NCBI GenBank assembly: GCA_004123355.1
Contig: SCHM01000004.1
Location: 4,372,316-4,436,315, forward strand
Source: Amphirosellinia nigrospora
Taxonomy: Eukaryota > Ascomycota > Sordariomycetes > Xylariales > Xylariaceae
DNA length: 64,000 nucleotides
Direction: 5' to 3'
Part shown: in pieces, positions 1 through 11,751 of the stretch
How the letters are laid out: the number at the start of each line of letters is the position of its first letter
Numbering within the stretch: the stretch's first letter is position 1
The notes under the pieces: generated by a model
The model's input: the letters and a program-made list of their open reading frames with translations, nothing else
Databases searched by the model: none
What the model was told of the DNA's origin: nothing
Program-made: the position numbers and the translations under genes

Positions 1-560
1 GCGACGAAGCTATGTACGCTGTTGTCAATCGCTACTTCCGTGGCATCAACTGGATACAGCTCATCAGCTGGACCAACGAAACCGCATCCGAACAGGAATG
101 GCAGTACTCATACACCTCGGGACTAAGCATTACCCAAGGCTCCGAGGTCAACAACGGCTTTAACCTTGGACTCTCATACAAGGGCATGTCTATCGGCATT
201 GAGCATAGCACTCGCACTTTCAAAACTACTGAGACATCTTCGACGGCAACATTTACCAAGACAATCAGAGTGGCCCCAAACTCGACGATTATTTTCTACC
301 AGAAGCGCTACGACTTTGAGGACAATATCACGTTTGTTAACGATGCTTGGGGCCGGGATTGGAACATTGGTCCCTGGGGGGTTACAATCCGCTTACGACC
401 AAGGTCATCCGTCATGGCAGAGGAGTATTATACCAAGAGCAAGAAGTTCCCCGAGGGGCCAGTCAGTCACTACGCGCGTTTGCACCGACCGCTGATATTA
501 CTCGTAAGCGGGTTTACCGCGCGGGCTAAAGACATGCTTGTCAAAATGGGTCTTTATTAA
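1..560 (+). CDS. C-terminal part of a beta-rich fungal protein, cut by the left window edge
   Basis: The reading frame is open from the left edge, so the start and N-terminal part lie outside the window. The visible part is rich in Ser/Thr/Asn and aromatic residues in alternating patterns that suggest beta strands. The general look resembles aerolysin/ETX-MTX2-like fungal proteins, but I see no diagnostic motif and this is only an impression. The last third is less convincing as protein, so the copy may be incomplete or decayed. It lies upstream of an ankyrin remnant and a HET gene, which fits an accessory region. Treated as a possible fossil and not analysed further. Confidence 0.4.
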   Translation, partial: DEAMYAVVNRYFRGINWIQLISWTNETASEQEWQYSYTSGLSITQGSEVNNGFNLGLSYKGMSIGIEHSTRTFKTTETSSTATFTKTIRVAPNSTIIFYQKRYDFEDNITFVNDAWGRDWNIGPWGVTIRLRPRSSVMAEEYYTKSKKFPEGPVSHYARLHRPLILLVSGFTARAKDMLVKMGLY

Positions 561-1088
561 ACTCTTTAAACAGACCCCTGGTAAAGAGGGCCCTTATATA
601 AGGGCCTTCTTCGCGAGGGTTTTCTCTTCATCACCACACTTTTTCCCCTCCTACGAAGGGGTTGGCTTTTAGTGATGGTTGGAGATTTTCTATCTCACCC
701 ACCGTCCCCAGGCGGTAGCCAAGGCCTGGAAGGAAGGAAGGATTGTTTTGGTGGTTTGATTTATTTGAATTTTAGGATAGATAGTCGGGAGGAGGGGGCT
801 GACTAAAGACCTTGGTTCGAGGTGGCTGACTTAATAGCATACAACACGCGATATAGCGCACTGTTAGGCCCTGGGTTAGCTCGCCACTCTCCCTTAATAC
901 ATGCGTTTAAACTATTGCTGTCCTGTTGAGTGAATAGAAGGATATAGTGAATACAACCGATCTCTGTCGATGTCCCAATTAGAAGGACCGCTCATCTTAT
1001 GATTTGCTAATATCGAGAGGGGGGAGGAAGGCTCGATGTACTTACACTAGGACTAATTGTAGATATTATATAAGTACTTGATACGCAC
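561..1088. other. Intergenic stretch, nothing recognised
   Basis: Purine-rich and low-complexity segments (for example around 730-800), with no conserved coding pattern on either strand. Confidence 0.5.
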
Positions 1089-1440
1089 CTATTTTTTATG
1101 AGCAGGCTGCTCTAGGAACGTAGAGCTTAACAACCCCAGCCCGGCCCTACTAAGATACAGCGAGTGATGCAGTGCACTCGTGATAAGTAACCGATTGACG
1201 GCCGTTCCATTCCTAGGTAGTAACGTGATCACTTCAATAGACGCAATATGTAATGCGGCAGTTCTTTCATTATTCACTGTCGCGATATCGGCCCCTTTCT
1301 CAAGCCGAAACCTTATCACTTCGACACAGCCTGCAGGACGCAGTGCAGCTACTCCTCTATCACTCGTAGCACTAACATCAGCCCCGTTGTCAAGCAGAAG
1401 CTTGATCGTTTCTATGGGATTTTTCGGGCACGTCTCGTAT
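1089..1440 (-). pseudogene. Ankyrin-repeat gene remnant
   Basis: The minus strand encodes at least two degenerate ankyrin repeats. Read from about 1410 downwards, one repeat shows IKLLLDNGADVSA and the next shows FRLEKGADI followed by TAALHIAS. These are the LLxxGADV and TxLHxAA signatures of the 33-residue ankyrin repeat. The repeats are spaced correctly, but the helix tips are eroded (for example LRPAG in place of LHxAA), and no full gene surrounds them. Ankyrin arrays are common C-terminal domains of fungal NLR-like and HET-associated proteins, and a HET gene lies about 1.2 kb away on the other strand. A fragment of such a receptor is the likely origin. The adjacent minus-strand stretch 1476-1685 is open but unrecognised and could be more of the same relic. 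Confidence 0.6.
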
Positions 1441-1699
1441 GATAGGTGACTACAAAGTCAGCTGGTCAGCTAGTTTCACAAATTGGTCCTTACTACTTCA
1501 CAGTTTCTTTCGCAATTAGTTAACCCGTTTTCCCCAAAACGTTGCAAACCTCTAGTTATGAAAGTAGTTGATGAATTTGGGTTCGTTAGGCGAAAGCTGG
1601 TCGCTTGGATTTCGACAAGGTCGCCAAAATGTAGCAACACTGCGTTGAACCATCGCTGTTGCTTGAGTAGCGAATCAGAATACATATGCCTGTGTTGGA

Positions 1700-2645
1700 A
1701 CTGCGGTACACGTTGACTCTGTCACGGAACAGAACTGCAGCACTATACTGCGACACTGCCAAAAGATAGAAGGTTCGACTCAGAAACTTGACCGTCTGGG
1801 GACACTTATATAGTTAGAGCCGTGACAGACACCGCCTAGTCTCGGCGGAGAAAGCTGGACTTAGCCACACATCTACATATAACTATACATATGCGTCTAG
1901 TGAAATGGCCAGGGTGACTGGGACCTAGGGAGAGGAAGTAATCTGAGAATTAATTATCCAATTCAAGTCGTAGTCACGTAGAAATAAGGGGAACCTATCG
2001 ATTGAAAAGAACGCGATATAATCATAAAATAAAAGAAATTAAATTTTCTGAGGTGTGTTGCCTGCTAAGTACTCCGTATAAAAGTAAGATACAGCAAGGA
2101 ATTCTAGTATTTTTACGTATTTTCACCCCTGGTTAATTTACAAATCACTCGTCCTACTTCACATCACTTTAGAAGACTCATTTTGAAGCACATATGCAAG
2201 TATTATTTTTATATTAATTTTAGGGTATTTGAACAAGCTATGATGGCAATAGATTAATTGACATGGCAATAGGATGTGATCAAACGCGCTTGATTGTCCC
2301 GGTGGCTGACAAGCGAACGTCAAAGCGCAATAAATTGTGATCTAGTACAATCTTTGTTAACTGTCCGAAGCGCTTGAGCTATCCTTTTGTTAGGACGATT
2401 AGAGACGATTATAGGATGATAATCCTTCAAATTTTCGGATGCACTAGCTCTGTAGAAATGTCAGATTATCTCCATTCTCAATGCAACGTTTGCAAAACAA
2501 TTACGTTATTGAGATGAGGCTAACTACATGAAATATACACAATATGTGGCCAGCACATATGACGTCATTGCCCAATGTGCATCCTTAGCTATCACTTTCT
2601 ATGCGGTCTCCTCCGTCTATCAACGTAAGCATGTGTTAACAAAAC
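1700..2645. other. AT-rich intergenic stretch upstream of the HET gene
   Basis: No coding signal was seen. AT-rich segments at about 2000-2250 may include the HET promoter, but no motif stands out. Confidence 0.5.
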
Positions 2646-5266
2646 ATGACAATGTCTTCTAATACCCAAGCAGTAGATAAGAAAGACGCTGTCAAGAAGA
2701 AGACCAAGGGGAGTTTTGCGTTGGGACTTGTTAGTCAAGCTGGCGTTGGCGGCGAAGAAAGCGTGGGAGGAAGGTACTATAACTCGCACGCCTAAGGAAT
2801 TATTTGCGCAGTACAATGTAAGCCGGTACAATTTCCAAATAATCTCCTCCTCTGGGAAAGAGATAAGATCAAACTAACGTTTTATTTCTGTAGCCGCTCG
2901 ACAAAACCGAGTTGTATTCTTACTCGGCGCTGCCGACGCCCACGAGTGTACGACTGTTAGAAGTCGGCGCTGGCAACCCAGGTGATTTGATACAGTGCAA
3001 ACTACACGCTGTAGACCTAAGGGACAGTCCTAAGTACATCGCTTTATCGTATTCGTGGGAAAAGGATGGATCCTGGACAAAGTTTGCGGCTGGTATTGCC
3101 GGAGGACTTCTGGGCGACGCATTACGACATGTCGGAATCAACTCATCCAATTCCAAGTCTAAGGACATCGACACTGATAACTCGAGCAAAAGGGTGATGA
3201 TGTGCGATGGCAAGAAGATGATCATAAAGCCGAACCTATACGATGCGCTCCTACAGATTAGACAAGTAAAGCCGGGCTATTATTGGATTGACGCAGTCTG
3301 TATGAATCAGACTGACGATGTCGAGAAGACGCAGCAACTTCAGATGAGTACGTCTGTATGAACAAGAACAAAGGAACTGCTAATGATATTAATACCTCAC
3401 AGTGAGTGACATCTATCACGCAGCCGAATCGGTTACCGTATGGCTGGGGAAATGCCCGCAGTTGCTCTCTTCAGGTGTCGCTCGGTTTGAAGCAGCGCAA
3501 GGCGATCTCGGGCCTATGAAACTAGAAGATGAGAAAGCAGGCAAAAAGGAAATGCTAGGGGATGATTCAGAGCAGTATACATTCATCGGAGCCGCATATT
3601 TATTATCTCGTCGCTGGTTCGGGAGACTATGGGTTTTGCAAGAATTTTGTCTCGCCAGGCGTATCGACATTTGGTTCGGAGAGCACCATATTCGCCCTGA
3701 AACTGTGGTTGGTTTGATCCAATCGTTCAAAAAAGTGCTCGAGGGGAAGGACGATGATAGCAAAGGAAAAAGCGATATCGGACTTACAAATTGTGAGCTT
3801 CAACCATGTTGCATTCGTCAAGGTTAGTTCCTATGATCACGGCTACTGACGTTGAACACTCAGTCTTCCGCCCTTTTTGGGGTCTTCACATCAAGTTTGT
3901 TCCTCCTTTGTTGGAATCTCGTGATCTGTTCCAACAAGGCATGAAGTGGTCTGTGGAAGAGTGGCTTCGTCTAACTCGTGGGCGATCGGCCTCAGACAAT
4001 CGCGATTTCGTCAACGCGGGGCTTGCTCTGATCCAACAAGCATCACTGACGATCGACCAAAGCATGCAACTTGAAGACGCAGTGTCGTCTCCACAATCCG
4101 GGCCGAGGTTATGGTCTTGTCTACGTGCGACAGCTGGAGTAGACAAATTTGAAGTAATGTTGAATCTCGCTGCATGTCTGCTCACGCAATCTCAATCTGT
4201 CTTTCTTTTATCTATGGGGTCATGGGGAAATAATTCATTTCTCCCCACTTGGGTACCCGACCCGGGATCACAAGACGACCGCGTCGTTGAACCGTTCGCT
4301 TTCTTGAAGGGTACCAACTTCGCCGCTTGCGTGACATCGCGTGCCTCGCCCAAGATCTCTCCCGACGGACGAACTCTATATCTCCAAGCCGCTCGGCTTG
4401 GAGGATTGAAGCACGTGCTGAAGAGAAAAATGCGTGTAGCCTTCGACTTAATCGACGTGGAAAGCGACATGGTCTCATTTCTGGAGTTCGCTGCGAAGAT
4501 TCCGACCAAGTATGGTTCTATGGGGGAGAGCGGGCTCGATGCATTGGCCAAGACACTAATAGTAGACTCTCCCATGGAGGGTGATGTGGTCATTGGGCTG
4601 ATTGAGTACTTGAACATTCACGTTTCCAGATTCCTTCGCAAGCTAGATAGGTTGAGCAACCCGAAACAGTACCCAAGCGGGGTAGAGGGTTATGTCTCGC
4701 GCAAAATGGACTCTCGAATGGATGAACCGAGCCCAGACGAAGCGAAGACACTAGCGGTACGACTGGGCGAGGCGTGGACTAAGCTACAAGCATTGTACCC
4801 GAATAAGCCGTGGCCCTCGTCAGAAGCGAAGTCAAAGCAGAAGCTGGGTAGCGAGCATCAAGACTTCGTCTCCCTCGCCGTAAAGATCAATGGCTGGAGG
4901 GCATTGTTTCTTACGGATCAAGGACTGTTGGGTCTGGGGGGTTGCTGGGTGGAGGAAGGTGAAGTTGTGATGTTGGTGGAGAGCGGTTACGTGCCGTATA
5001 TATTCGGCTCCGCGGACGTACAGGCGATGCAGCACGTGAAGAAGGTGGAGGAACAGCTGGAGAAACTCGGCAATGAAACCCAGTCGCTACCGCAAAAGAA
5101 GAAAGAGACACAGGCTCAATTAAAGAAGCATCTGAACTCTTTGCAGAGTAGCATGGGTAAGCAAGCTGGTGCGTGGGCTCTCGATGGCGAGGCATATATA
5201 CACGGCCTCATGCACGGGGAAGCGATGGATAGGTCCTGTGCTTTTGAGCCAATTGCTATCAACTAG
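2646..5266 (+). CDS. HET-domain (heterokaryon incompatibility) protein
   Basis: Four exons: about 2646-2817, 2894-3347, 3403-3822 and 3864-5266, giving roughly 815 residues. Introns are 76, 55 and 41 bases with GT..AG ends; two have clear branch sites (GCTAATG, CTACTGAC). The N-terminal half has the PF06985 HET blocks in order: IALSYSWEKDG, then YYWIDAVCMNQ with DIYHAAESVTVWLG, then RRWFGRLWVLQEF. The C-terminal half has PTWVPDPG and the closing GEAYIHGLMHGEAM, typical of long HET proteins. Exons 2-4 join in phase. Exon 1 is off by one base near 2745 (one extra or two missing), so the exact N-terminus is uncertain; ATG 2646 or 2652 fits. HET domains act in vegetative incompatibility or immunity-like cell death in the cytoplasm; the trigger for this one is unknown. 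Confidence 0.88.
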
Positions 5267-6213
5267 GTTAGGTAAGTTTACGATTTCTTAATTGACAAGT
5301 GGGTTTGTATATTTCTGACCTGCCGTGTAGCGCTATGACTTCGGTTGACTTCCGAGAAGGTTGTGAGGTTTAGGGTCTTGGCATAGCGACTTAATAGTGC
5401 TCGAATAGTAGGGATAATGACCAGACAAAAACTTGATGAAACCATATTAAGGGTGTGGTAGCTTAGGGATATAAGATTATAAGGATTCACATTAGTGTAT
5501 GTACCACGAAATGAACTACTATAGAAACAGAAAGCTTCGTACCTAGGACAGTGTAGACACCTTCATCAAATCTTGCTCGCAAAGGGCAGAATAAGGGTTT
5601 GTCTTGGCGCTGTGGTTGGGCCATTTGTCTGTGATGTGGGGTCGGCTCCGGTTAAAACGGCACCATCATGTACATAGTACAGGTGCCCACCCCTGTAAAT
5701 ATGATCTATAACGCCCCAAACATGGCTAGCTCGCCGTCTACTGACCAGACTACTAAGTACGCGCACCTGGTCGATAGCAAAGACGCGGCGGCTGGCTTCC
5801 CAGCTTTGACCACTGATCCCGGTCACATCCAGGTCACATCCAGGTACTGATCCAGGTACCAATTGCCAATTGCTAATTCGTTCCCCTTTTTTCAGCTGGT
5901 GCCTGGGACGACTGATACGATCGTCATTTACGCTTCCAACTATCCATGTCCCGATCGGGCTATCCCACAAGCACACTGCCCACTGCCGCCCGTATTCCGT
6001 CGTCCGTCTCCCCACCGCCAAATTTCTGAAAACTACCCTCATTACCTCGTCGCTCCTTGGGTTAGTGTATCTTCGATTTTGGTCCGAGACGATGTTGGCC
6101 GACACATAGCTTGCTTGTCCTGCTGCTGTTCTGCTGTTCATCCGCCAGCTGCCATCCCAGACGGGAAGATATAACAAGACAAGAAAGACTTGCGAGCATA
6201 ATTCGACAACCCG
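5267..6213. other. Intergenic stretch between the HET gene and the glycosyltransferase-like gene
   Basis: Probably the 3' end of the HET transcript followed by the promoter and 5' leader of the next gene. It contains a small direct repeat (5821-5857). A long open minus-strand frame runs through it but has no recognisable protein features. Confidence 0.5.
5821..5857. repeat. Short direct repeats upstream of the glycosyltransferase-like gene
   Basis: GGTCACATCCA occurs twice in tandem, followed by a variant ending GATCCAGGTACC. Replication slippage is the simplest origin. Confidence 0.7.
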
Positions 6214-7847
6214 ATGATCTCCCTGGTCGGCGCTCCTCGGGGACTGCGCCTCCTGCTCCCGTTGAGCTTCTTCGCCCTCGTGCTTGTGCTTGGTGGTCTT
6301 TTTCACAAAACAGGGCAGACCAGCCAGCTTTTGAAGAGCATCCAGAGCATCAACGGTGGCGACCAGCAGCAAGCAGACGATGAGAGGCCCCATGTCCGCC
6401 CAACCAACACCCATCCTCCCCCCAAGTACAAGCCGACGTCAACCCTTGCCGTGCCCTCAGTAACCGACCCATTCCCTCTTCTGGCCTCGTCGACCGCCAC
6501 GCCGCCACCAATTCCCGAATACAACATTCCAAAGCCCGGCCTCCACCGCGACTATGGCCTCTCCTACATGCCGCCTCTCTTCATCGGCTTTACCCGTCAA
6601 TGGCCCATGCTCCTGCAGTGTGTCGTGGGCTATCTCACCGCTGGGTGGCCACCCGAGTCCATCTATGTTGTCGAGAACACTGGTGTGCAGAATTCGAATG
6701 CCGATGGGAAGCTGACGCTCCAGAATCCCTTCTATCTGAACCATACCACCCTGACCCGTCTCGGTATCAATGTACTGCAGACACCTGTGCTCTTGACCTT
6801 TTCGCAAATGCAAAACTTCTTCATTTCCACAGCCACTTCCCGCCAATGGCCATATTACTTCTATTCACATCAAGATGTCTTGGTCATGTCGTTCGAGGAT
6901 GGGCCGACACTATAAAACGCCCCGGCGATCGAGATTGGTTCTTTTATGACGACCAAGAAAAGGCAGATATCTTGCGCCCGGCAGCAGCGGGGCACAAGGG
7001 ATATAGGACCATCTACGAGAATTGTCTACGAGAGCTGAACCACACACTGGAAAATGAGAAGCGGTGGGCCTTTCGCTGGTTCCAATACGATCATTTAACA
7101 CTAGTGAACCGCGGCGCACTCGATGCTGTTGGCGGTTGGGATAGTCTAATGCCATATTATGGAAGCGATTGCGATATGAATGCCAGACTCGAGATGGACG
7201 GGTGGACCATGCGACATCGCCGCGTTGGGATAATCAATGATGTGTCGACCGTCTTGGAGGATCTTGCCGCATTATACCGCGATCCGAAGGTTGTGCCTAC
7301 ATTTGTTGATCCTAATCCGATTCCCGAAGAGGAGTTAGAGAAAGTGGAGCAGCCACATAAAGATGAGAAAACCGGCGATGATGAGTCATCCCAGGATGAT
7401 GGAACCGCGAGCGAAGAGACGAAGCCGGCAGAGCAACCCTCGGAGAAAGCCGCGAACAACCCCGCAGAAAAGACCGAGGAAAATTCCACGGAGAAACGGG
7501 AGGCAGAGAGCTTTAAAGGGGCTGTTGGGTCGGGAATTTCCCAGGCCATGGATTATTTTCGCGCCCTTCTCCAAGTTGCCGACGACATGGGGCAGTATAA
7601 ATATCGGAGCGAGAATACTGCGCGCAATTCCTGGCAGGGTAGCCAGCACGGAGGTGTTGGCGAGCCATACTATTACAACGCAGATGGTTTCGGTAAATCC
7701 TTCTGGATATTAGCTGAAGCTGGTCGCGAGGTTTTCCGTCAGAAATGGGGTCACCGCGACTGCGATCTGGTAGAGGAGACGGCTTTGCAATTAGACGATC
7801 AGTGGCGCGTTGAGAAGGACTGGGAAGATGCTCCGTCCGACTCATAG
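6214..7847 (+). CDS. Type II membrane glycosyltransferase-like protein
   Basis: The ATG at 6214 gives a short basic N-terminus and one hydrophobic segment at about residues 9-30, so the protein is probably a type II Golgi or ER membrane protein. A Pro/Thr-rich stem (about 45-110) precedes the catalytic-like part. Visible conserved blocks are FIGFTRQWPMLLQCVVGYL, WPPESIYVVENTG, SHQDVLVM, then RPGDRDWFFYDDQEKAD, VGGWDSLMPYYGSDCDMN and GWTMRHRRVG. The pattern of a nucleotide-sugar-like N-terminal fold followed by a GSDCDMN acceptor-side motif suggests a GT2/GT-A-like enzyme, but no specific substrate can be named. A Glu/Lys-rich linker (about residues 370-430) precedes a conserved tail. The frame switches once near 6895-6915; restoring one base closes the model at 544 residues. 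Single exon. Confidence 0.7.
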
Positions 7848-8473
7848 GAAATGTATAATTCTAACGTAATCATGGTAGCATTTGGTTTATAACGGACGGC
7901 GTTGGCATATGGTAGAGGGGTTGGTTGGTCGGTTGGGGTTTCACTGCTCCGACGTATTGTACTAGGAGACCTGTCTAGCGCCATGCATTTACTTGATCAA
8001 TCATGAACTTGGGGTAGGTGATAGTTAAATAATAATAATAAAACTTACACATTTGCAAGACGATTGCCAAAAAGGATGGTCTTATTAATGGCGAAAGGGT
8101 AGACATTACGGTTTCAGTCTCTACTACAATTGGCCTGGACGACGGACACGATAATTTCATTACAGAACTCCACCTCGTATTTTGCCATGGCATTACGTCG
8201 TGAGTGGGACGGAGAACGTCCTAAAACACCTAATGTCGCTATCTTGCCATCACGCCATCGCCTATACTTGTTAGTATTTACCTAGGTAAGATTATTTGTG
8301 CATTGTGAATAGCCCTAAAGCGGTGGGTAATGATCAATCCAAAAAGTGAGGTGAAGAATGTCATTGATTAAGCTAAGTTCTTCTGATCCAGGACCAGCCC
8401 GATTTAATCTATTTGGGTGGAGGTCAAGCCCCCACCATCACACCTGCCATTAGTACCGAGGTACGGCTCATAC

Positions 8474-8480
8474 TATATAA
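8474..8480 (+). promoter_or_regulatory. TATA box candidate of the Zn2Cys6 regulator
   Basis: TATATAA, 21 bases before the CGG repeat array and about 400 bases before the ATG at 8877, implying a long 5' leader. Confidence 0.5.
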
Positions 8481-8500
8481 GCTCTCTTGCGTGCAAGTTC

Positions 8501-8536
8501 CGGAGTGGTCGGAGCAATCGGAGCGATCGGAGCGGT
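8501..8536 (+). promoter_or_regulatory. Four-copy 9-bp CGG repeat, candidate Zn2Cys6 binding array
   Basis: Four head-to-tail copies of CGGAGNNNT (CGGAGTGGT, CGGAGCAAT, CGGAGCGAT, CGGAGCGGT). This gives CGG triplets spaced by 6 bases in direct orientation. Zn2Cys6 proteins bind paired CGG triplets whose spacing and orientation set specificity. The array lies 341 bases upstream of a Zn2Cys6 gene, so autoregulation is an obvious inference. Confidence 0.55.
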
Positions 8537-8876
8537 GAATCCCGCCCAAGCTAAATCGTCAAAGTCAGTCAAGGACCTGATGCTTTCCCACCTTCCGGGT
8601 TTGTCATGACCGAGAGACGTCCGGACTAAACAATACGCACTACACCGCCGCTCGCCGTTTGATTAATCGCTGACTAATCGGTCATTGTTGATTTGATGCT
8701 GGAGCCCGTGACCAACCCGCGATACCCTCAGAGCCCTATGGCAAAAAAGGGACGGAACAATATCTACCTAGAATTGACAAACGATTTGAATCTCTTTGCC
8801 ACACATCTCACTAGTCGAGCTCCGAGCCTCGAGTGTAAACCACCGGCATCGATCAGGCTCGAGCAAGGGTTGAGAT

Positions 8877-11379
8877 ATGCAATCCAACGACGAATCCGAC
8901 TTAACCAGGTCGGACAAAACCAATGAGGCTTCCAAGACCCGTAGCAGGCCCAAACCACAGGTCTCATGTACTCTATGTAGAGCTAAGAAGTATGATGCTA
9001 TAACCGATTGATAATCTGCTTTACTCACGGGGCCTATAGGTTGAAATGCGATCGTAGCCTGCCCTGCAAGAACTGTCGAAGGCGGCCGCCCGGCAGTTGC
9101 GTCTATGTATCAAATACGACTCGAAGAGGTTCGCCTGGATCGGCATTCCAAGACCGTCTCGGCCACATATCCAGTCGCATACAAAGGCTGGAGACTTACG
9201 TTGTGTCCGCCGCTCAAGGGGCAGCTGAGAGCACCCAAGAGGGGTCAGAAGGGGGATCAACCCCAGACTCAACTCCTATGACCGCAAGCCACTTCTTCAG
9301 ACGAGCGACGGCGGTATCAAAAAGTCTAATCTTGCCGTAGTTCCAACATTGGCCGATCATCATGAGACAGAAACGCGAGTTATTGACACGACAAACTGGG
9401 AGGCTGTTATCCGAGAGGTAGGTACCATGAGGCGCAAGCTGCAACTTGGAAAACCACTTTACTAACCATGGCAAGATTGATCTTATTAAGTCTAATATGA
9501 ACGACATAAGAGGCCCCGAGTCGTCAACCACCAATGAGCCTTTGCGCCCAGCATTGTTCTTTGGTCTCACAGATGACGCTTCTTTCGAAAATCTTGCCAA
9601 CGCCTTGCCAAATAGGCGGGTCGCTGATCGCCTCATAAACATATTTACTACTGCCTCACATTTCCCTGACGTTCCTATTCATTTACCGTCGTTCCTAAAA
9701 GAGTACAAAGAATTTTGGGATAATCCTAGGGGAGTAAATCTTGCAGTAAGTAATTCTTAGAATAATTATCTACTCGTGTTGGCAACCTTTATAGCGCGAA
9801 ATTTCCTTTCTTGAACAAAATAGAGTGCAGAAGCTTCCGAAGCGCTCCCAAATTATGCGGTACATGAAGATAACTGACTCCTGGTTTTGCAGTGGCTTTC
9901 TATTCTATTTTCTATGATCTCAATCGCTTTACAGTTCGTGTTCGAGTCCGGGACGGATATGGAGGAAATCCCTTTCGTGGAATCTGCCTCGAAGCAATAC
10001 GCTTCGAAAGCAGCTGAATGCCTTAGGATATCTGATTATGCTAAGCCACAATTTAAAACTGTCGAAGCCATGGTACGCAGTTCCCACCCTGAGATGGCAT
10101 GAATGAGCTCCCCTAATAAACGCAGCTCATGTGTCTTCATTGTGAGCATACTTGGCTAGAAGAATACCATTTTCGATCTTCTCTTATCTTAAGCTTCGCC
10201 ATACGCGTCGCCATGCGATCAGGTTATCACCGCGACCCGTCTCACTTCCCTGAGATATCTGTGTTCGAAGGTGAGAAACGGCGGAGAACATGGTCATGCC
10301 TAGTTCAACTTGACCTTATCTATGCCTCATATCTCGGTCTACCCCCACAGATTACTCATTACCAGAATGATACAAGATTACCGGCAGATATTCCAGACGA
10401 AGACTTATTTGCAGAGATGACAGAATTGCCCCCATCTCGACCCCCTACTGAGCCGTCCATAGTAGGATTTTTAAATTATAGGGCCCAAACTGCTGCAATA
10501 CTTGACCAGATCACGGAGTATACAGCATCATTCCAAGAGCTTAGTTATGAGAAGATTCTTGATCTCGATCGTGCTCTAAATGATCAAATCAACACGTGTC
10601 CCGCTTGGCTCAAGGCAACCACCTCTGACCAGTCAGAACGCGAGCCTATCAACGTGAACCGAGCGATAGAAATAGATATCCTCCAACAACGCGCACGCAT
10701 CACTCTGCATCGAAATTTTCTGGCTCCCGCTCGAACTGATGCCAAATATTCCTACTCCCGTGATGCCTGTCTAGCAGCCGCAACCCGAGTCCTCCAACAT
10801 CAACAAACATTGTCCAAACTTTCGTTTGAGGTCGATGGCATGGTTATAGAGAACTGGCGGGCTTTATCTCTCATGTCTCATGATTTTCTTCTTTCTGCCA
10901 TGGTTCTTTGCGTCAGCATAGATCATACTCTACGGGACGGATTAGCGTTCGAAGTGCCGCCTAATTCAACATACAGGATCGAAGACGTCACGGAGCAGTT
11001 AGAGCTACTCGACTCATGCCAAAGACTTCTCGCCAGTAGAAAGCACCTAGGCCCTTCCACTCAAAAAGCGATACAAGTTATTAATGCTGTCGTTTCTCAG
11101 GCGTATACGGCTTTGGGGCTAAGTGAGGATGTTACAGAACCTGTCGAGACCGCTCCGAATGGGCAGTGGTTTTCTTCGACGCCTGAGGCTCTGCAGACAG
11201 CGTTTGAAGCATCCTTCCATCCTGAGATATCTCAAGCGCCAACCACCTTCCGAGGCATGTCGAATGCTTTTTTCCCTCCCGTTGGCGCCTATCCTCAGCC
11301 TCCACTGAACCTGGGTACACGCCCCGTTGTAGCCGGTAGCATGGCGACAGTCTTCGACTGGAATACATGGGAGTCTTGA
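8877..11379 (+). CDS. Zn2Cys6 fungal transcription factor with Fungal_trans domain
   Basis: Five exons: 8877-8989, 9040-9417, 9476-9745, 9893-10072 and 10126-11379. Splicing the first intron builds the binuclear cluster CTLC-RAKKLKC-DRSLPC-KNC-RRRPPGSC (Cys spacing 2-6-5-2-8), so the ATG at 8877 and this junction are well supported. A linker with a possible coiled coil (DRLGHISSRIQRLETYV) follows. The middle region has the PF04082 signature: RISDYAKPQ, then LSFAIRVAMRSGYHRDP and EKRRRTWSCLVQLDLIYASYLGLPPQI. The frame switches once near 9270-9310; with one base restored all exons join in phase and give 731 residues. A nuclear DNA-binding regulator; targets unknown. Its 3' end faces the tyrosinase gene 372 bases away, and a CGG repeat array lies in its promoter. 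Confidence 0.9.
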
Positions 11380-11751
11380 AATATGTGATTCAATGCATAT
11401 CTCAGTAAGTAGTGAAAAGCTCGTAACATCTACTCCTGCAGGTTCTAATGAGATAGCAGCCTAAACACGACACACCACTGGATCTTCATGGGCAGTAATC
11501 AAAATTTTAGGGGCTCTGTACTTGAGTTGAGTAATAGACACAGGTTGTTGCGCGAAGGTCTGTAAATCACCTTCGTATATTAATCTAACAGGTACATACA
11601 GAAGCCTTATTTTTGTGCAACCCCAGGTGTGCCTCGAGGTGCGAAGGCCGAGTTAAACGTCTCATGGATTTCTGGGCAGTGGATTGTTCCAACACCAAAG
11701 CTATTCCAATAGAGACCCGGACGTCAACGCCAAACTTAAGCTACTTTTCAT
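11380..11751. other. Convergent 3' intergenic gap
   Basis: Between the stop codons of the regulator (+) and the tyrosinase (-). It should hold both 3' untranslated ends; nothing else was seen. Confidence 0.6.

Larger units (their letters stand above)
7848..8876. other. Intergenic stretch: promoter region of the Zn2Cys6 regulator
   Basis: No coding pattern was seen. It holds a TATA box (8474-8480) and a four-copy CGG repeat (8501-8536), annotated separately. Confidence 0.6.

Noticed and set aside
5566-6414. A 282-codon open frame on the minus strand
   Set aside because: It overlaps the promoter and the N-terminal anchor of the plus-strand glycosyltransferase-like gene and shows no domain, no sensible composition and no splice pattern.
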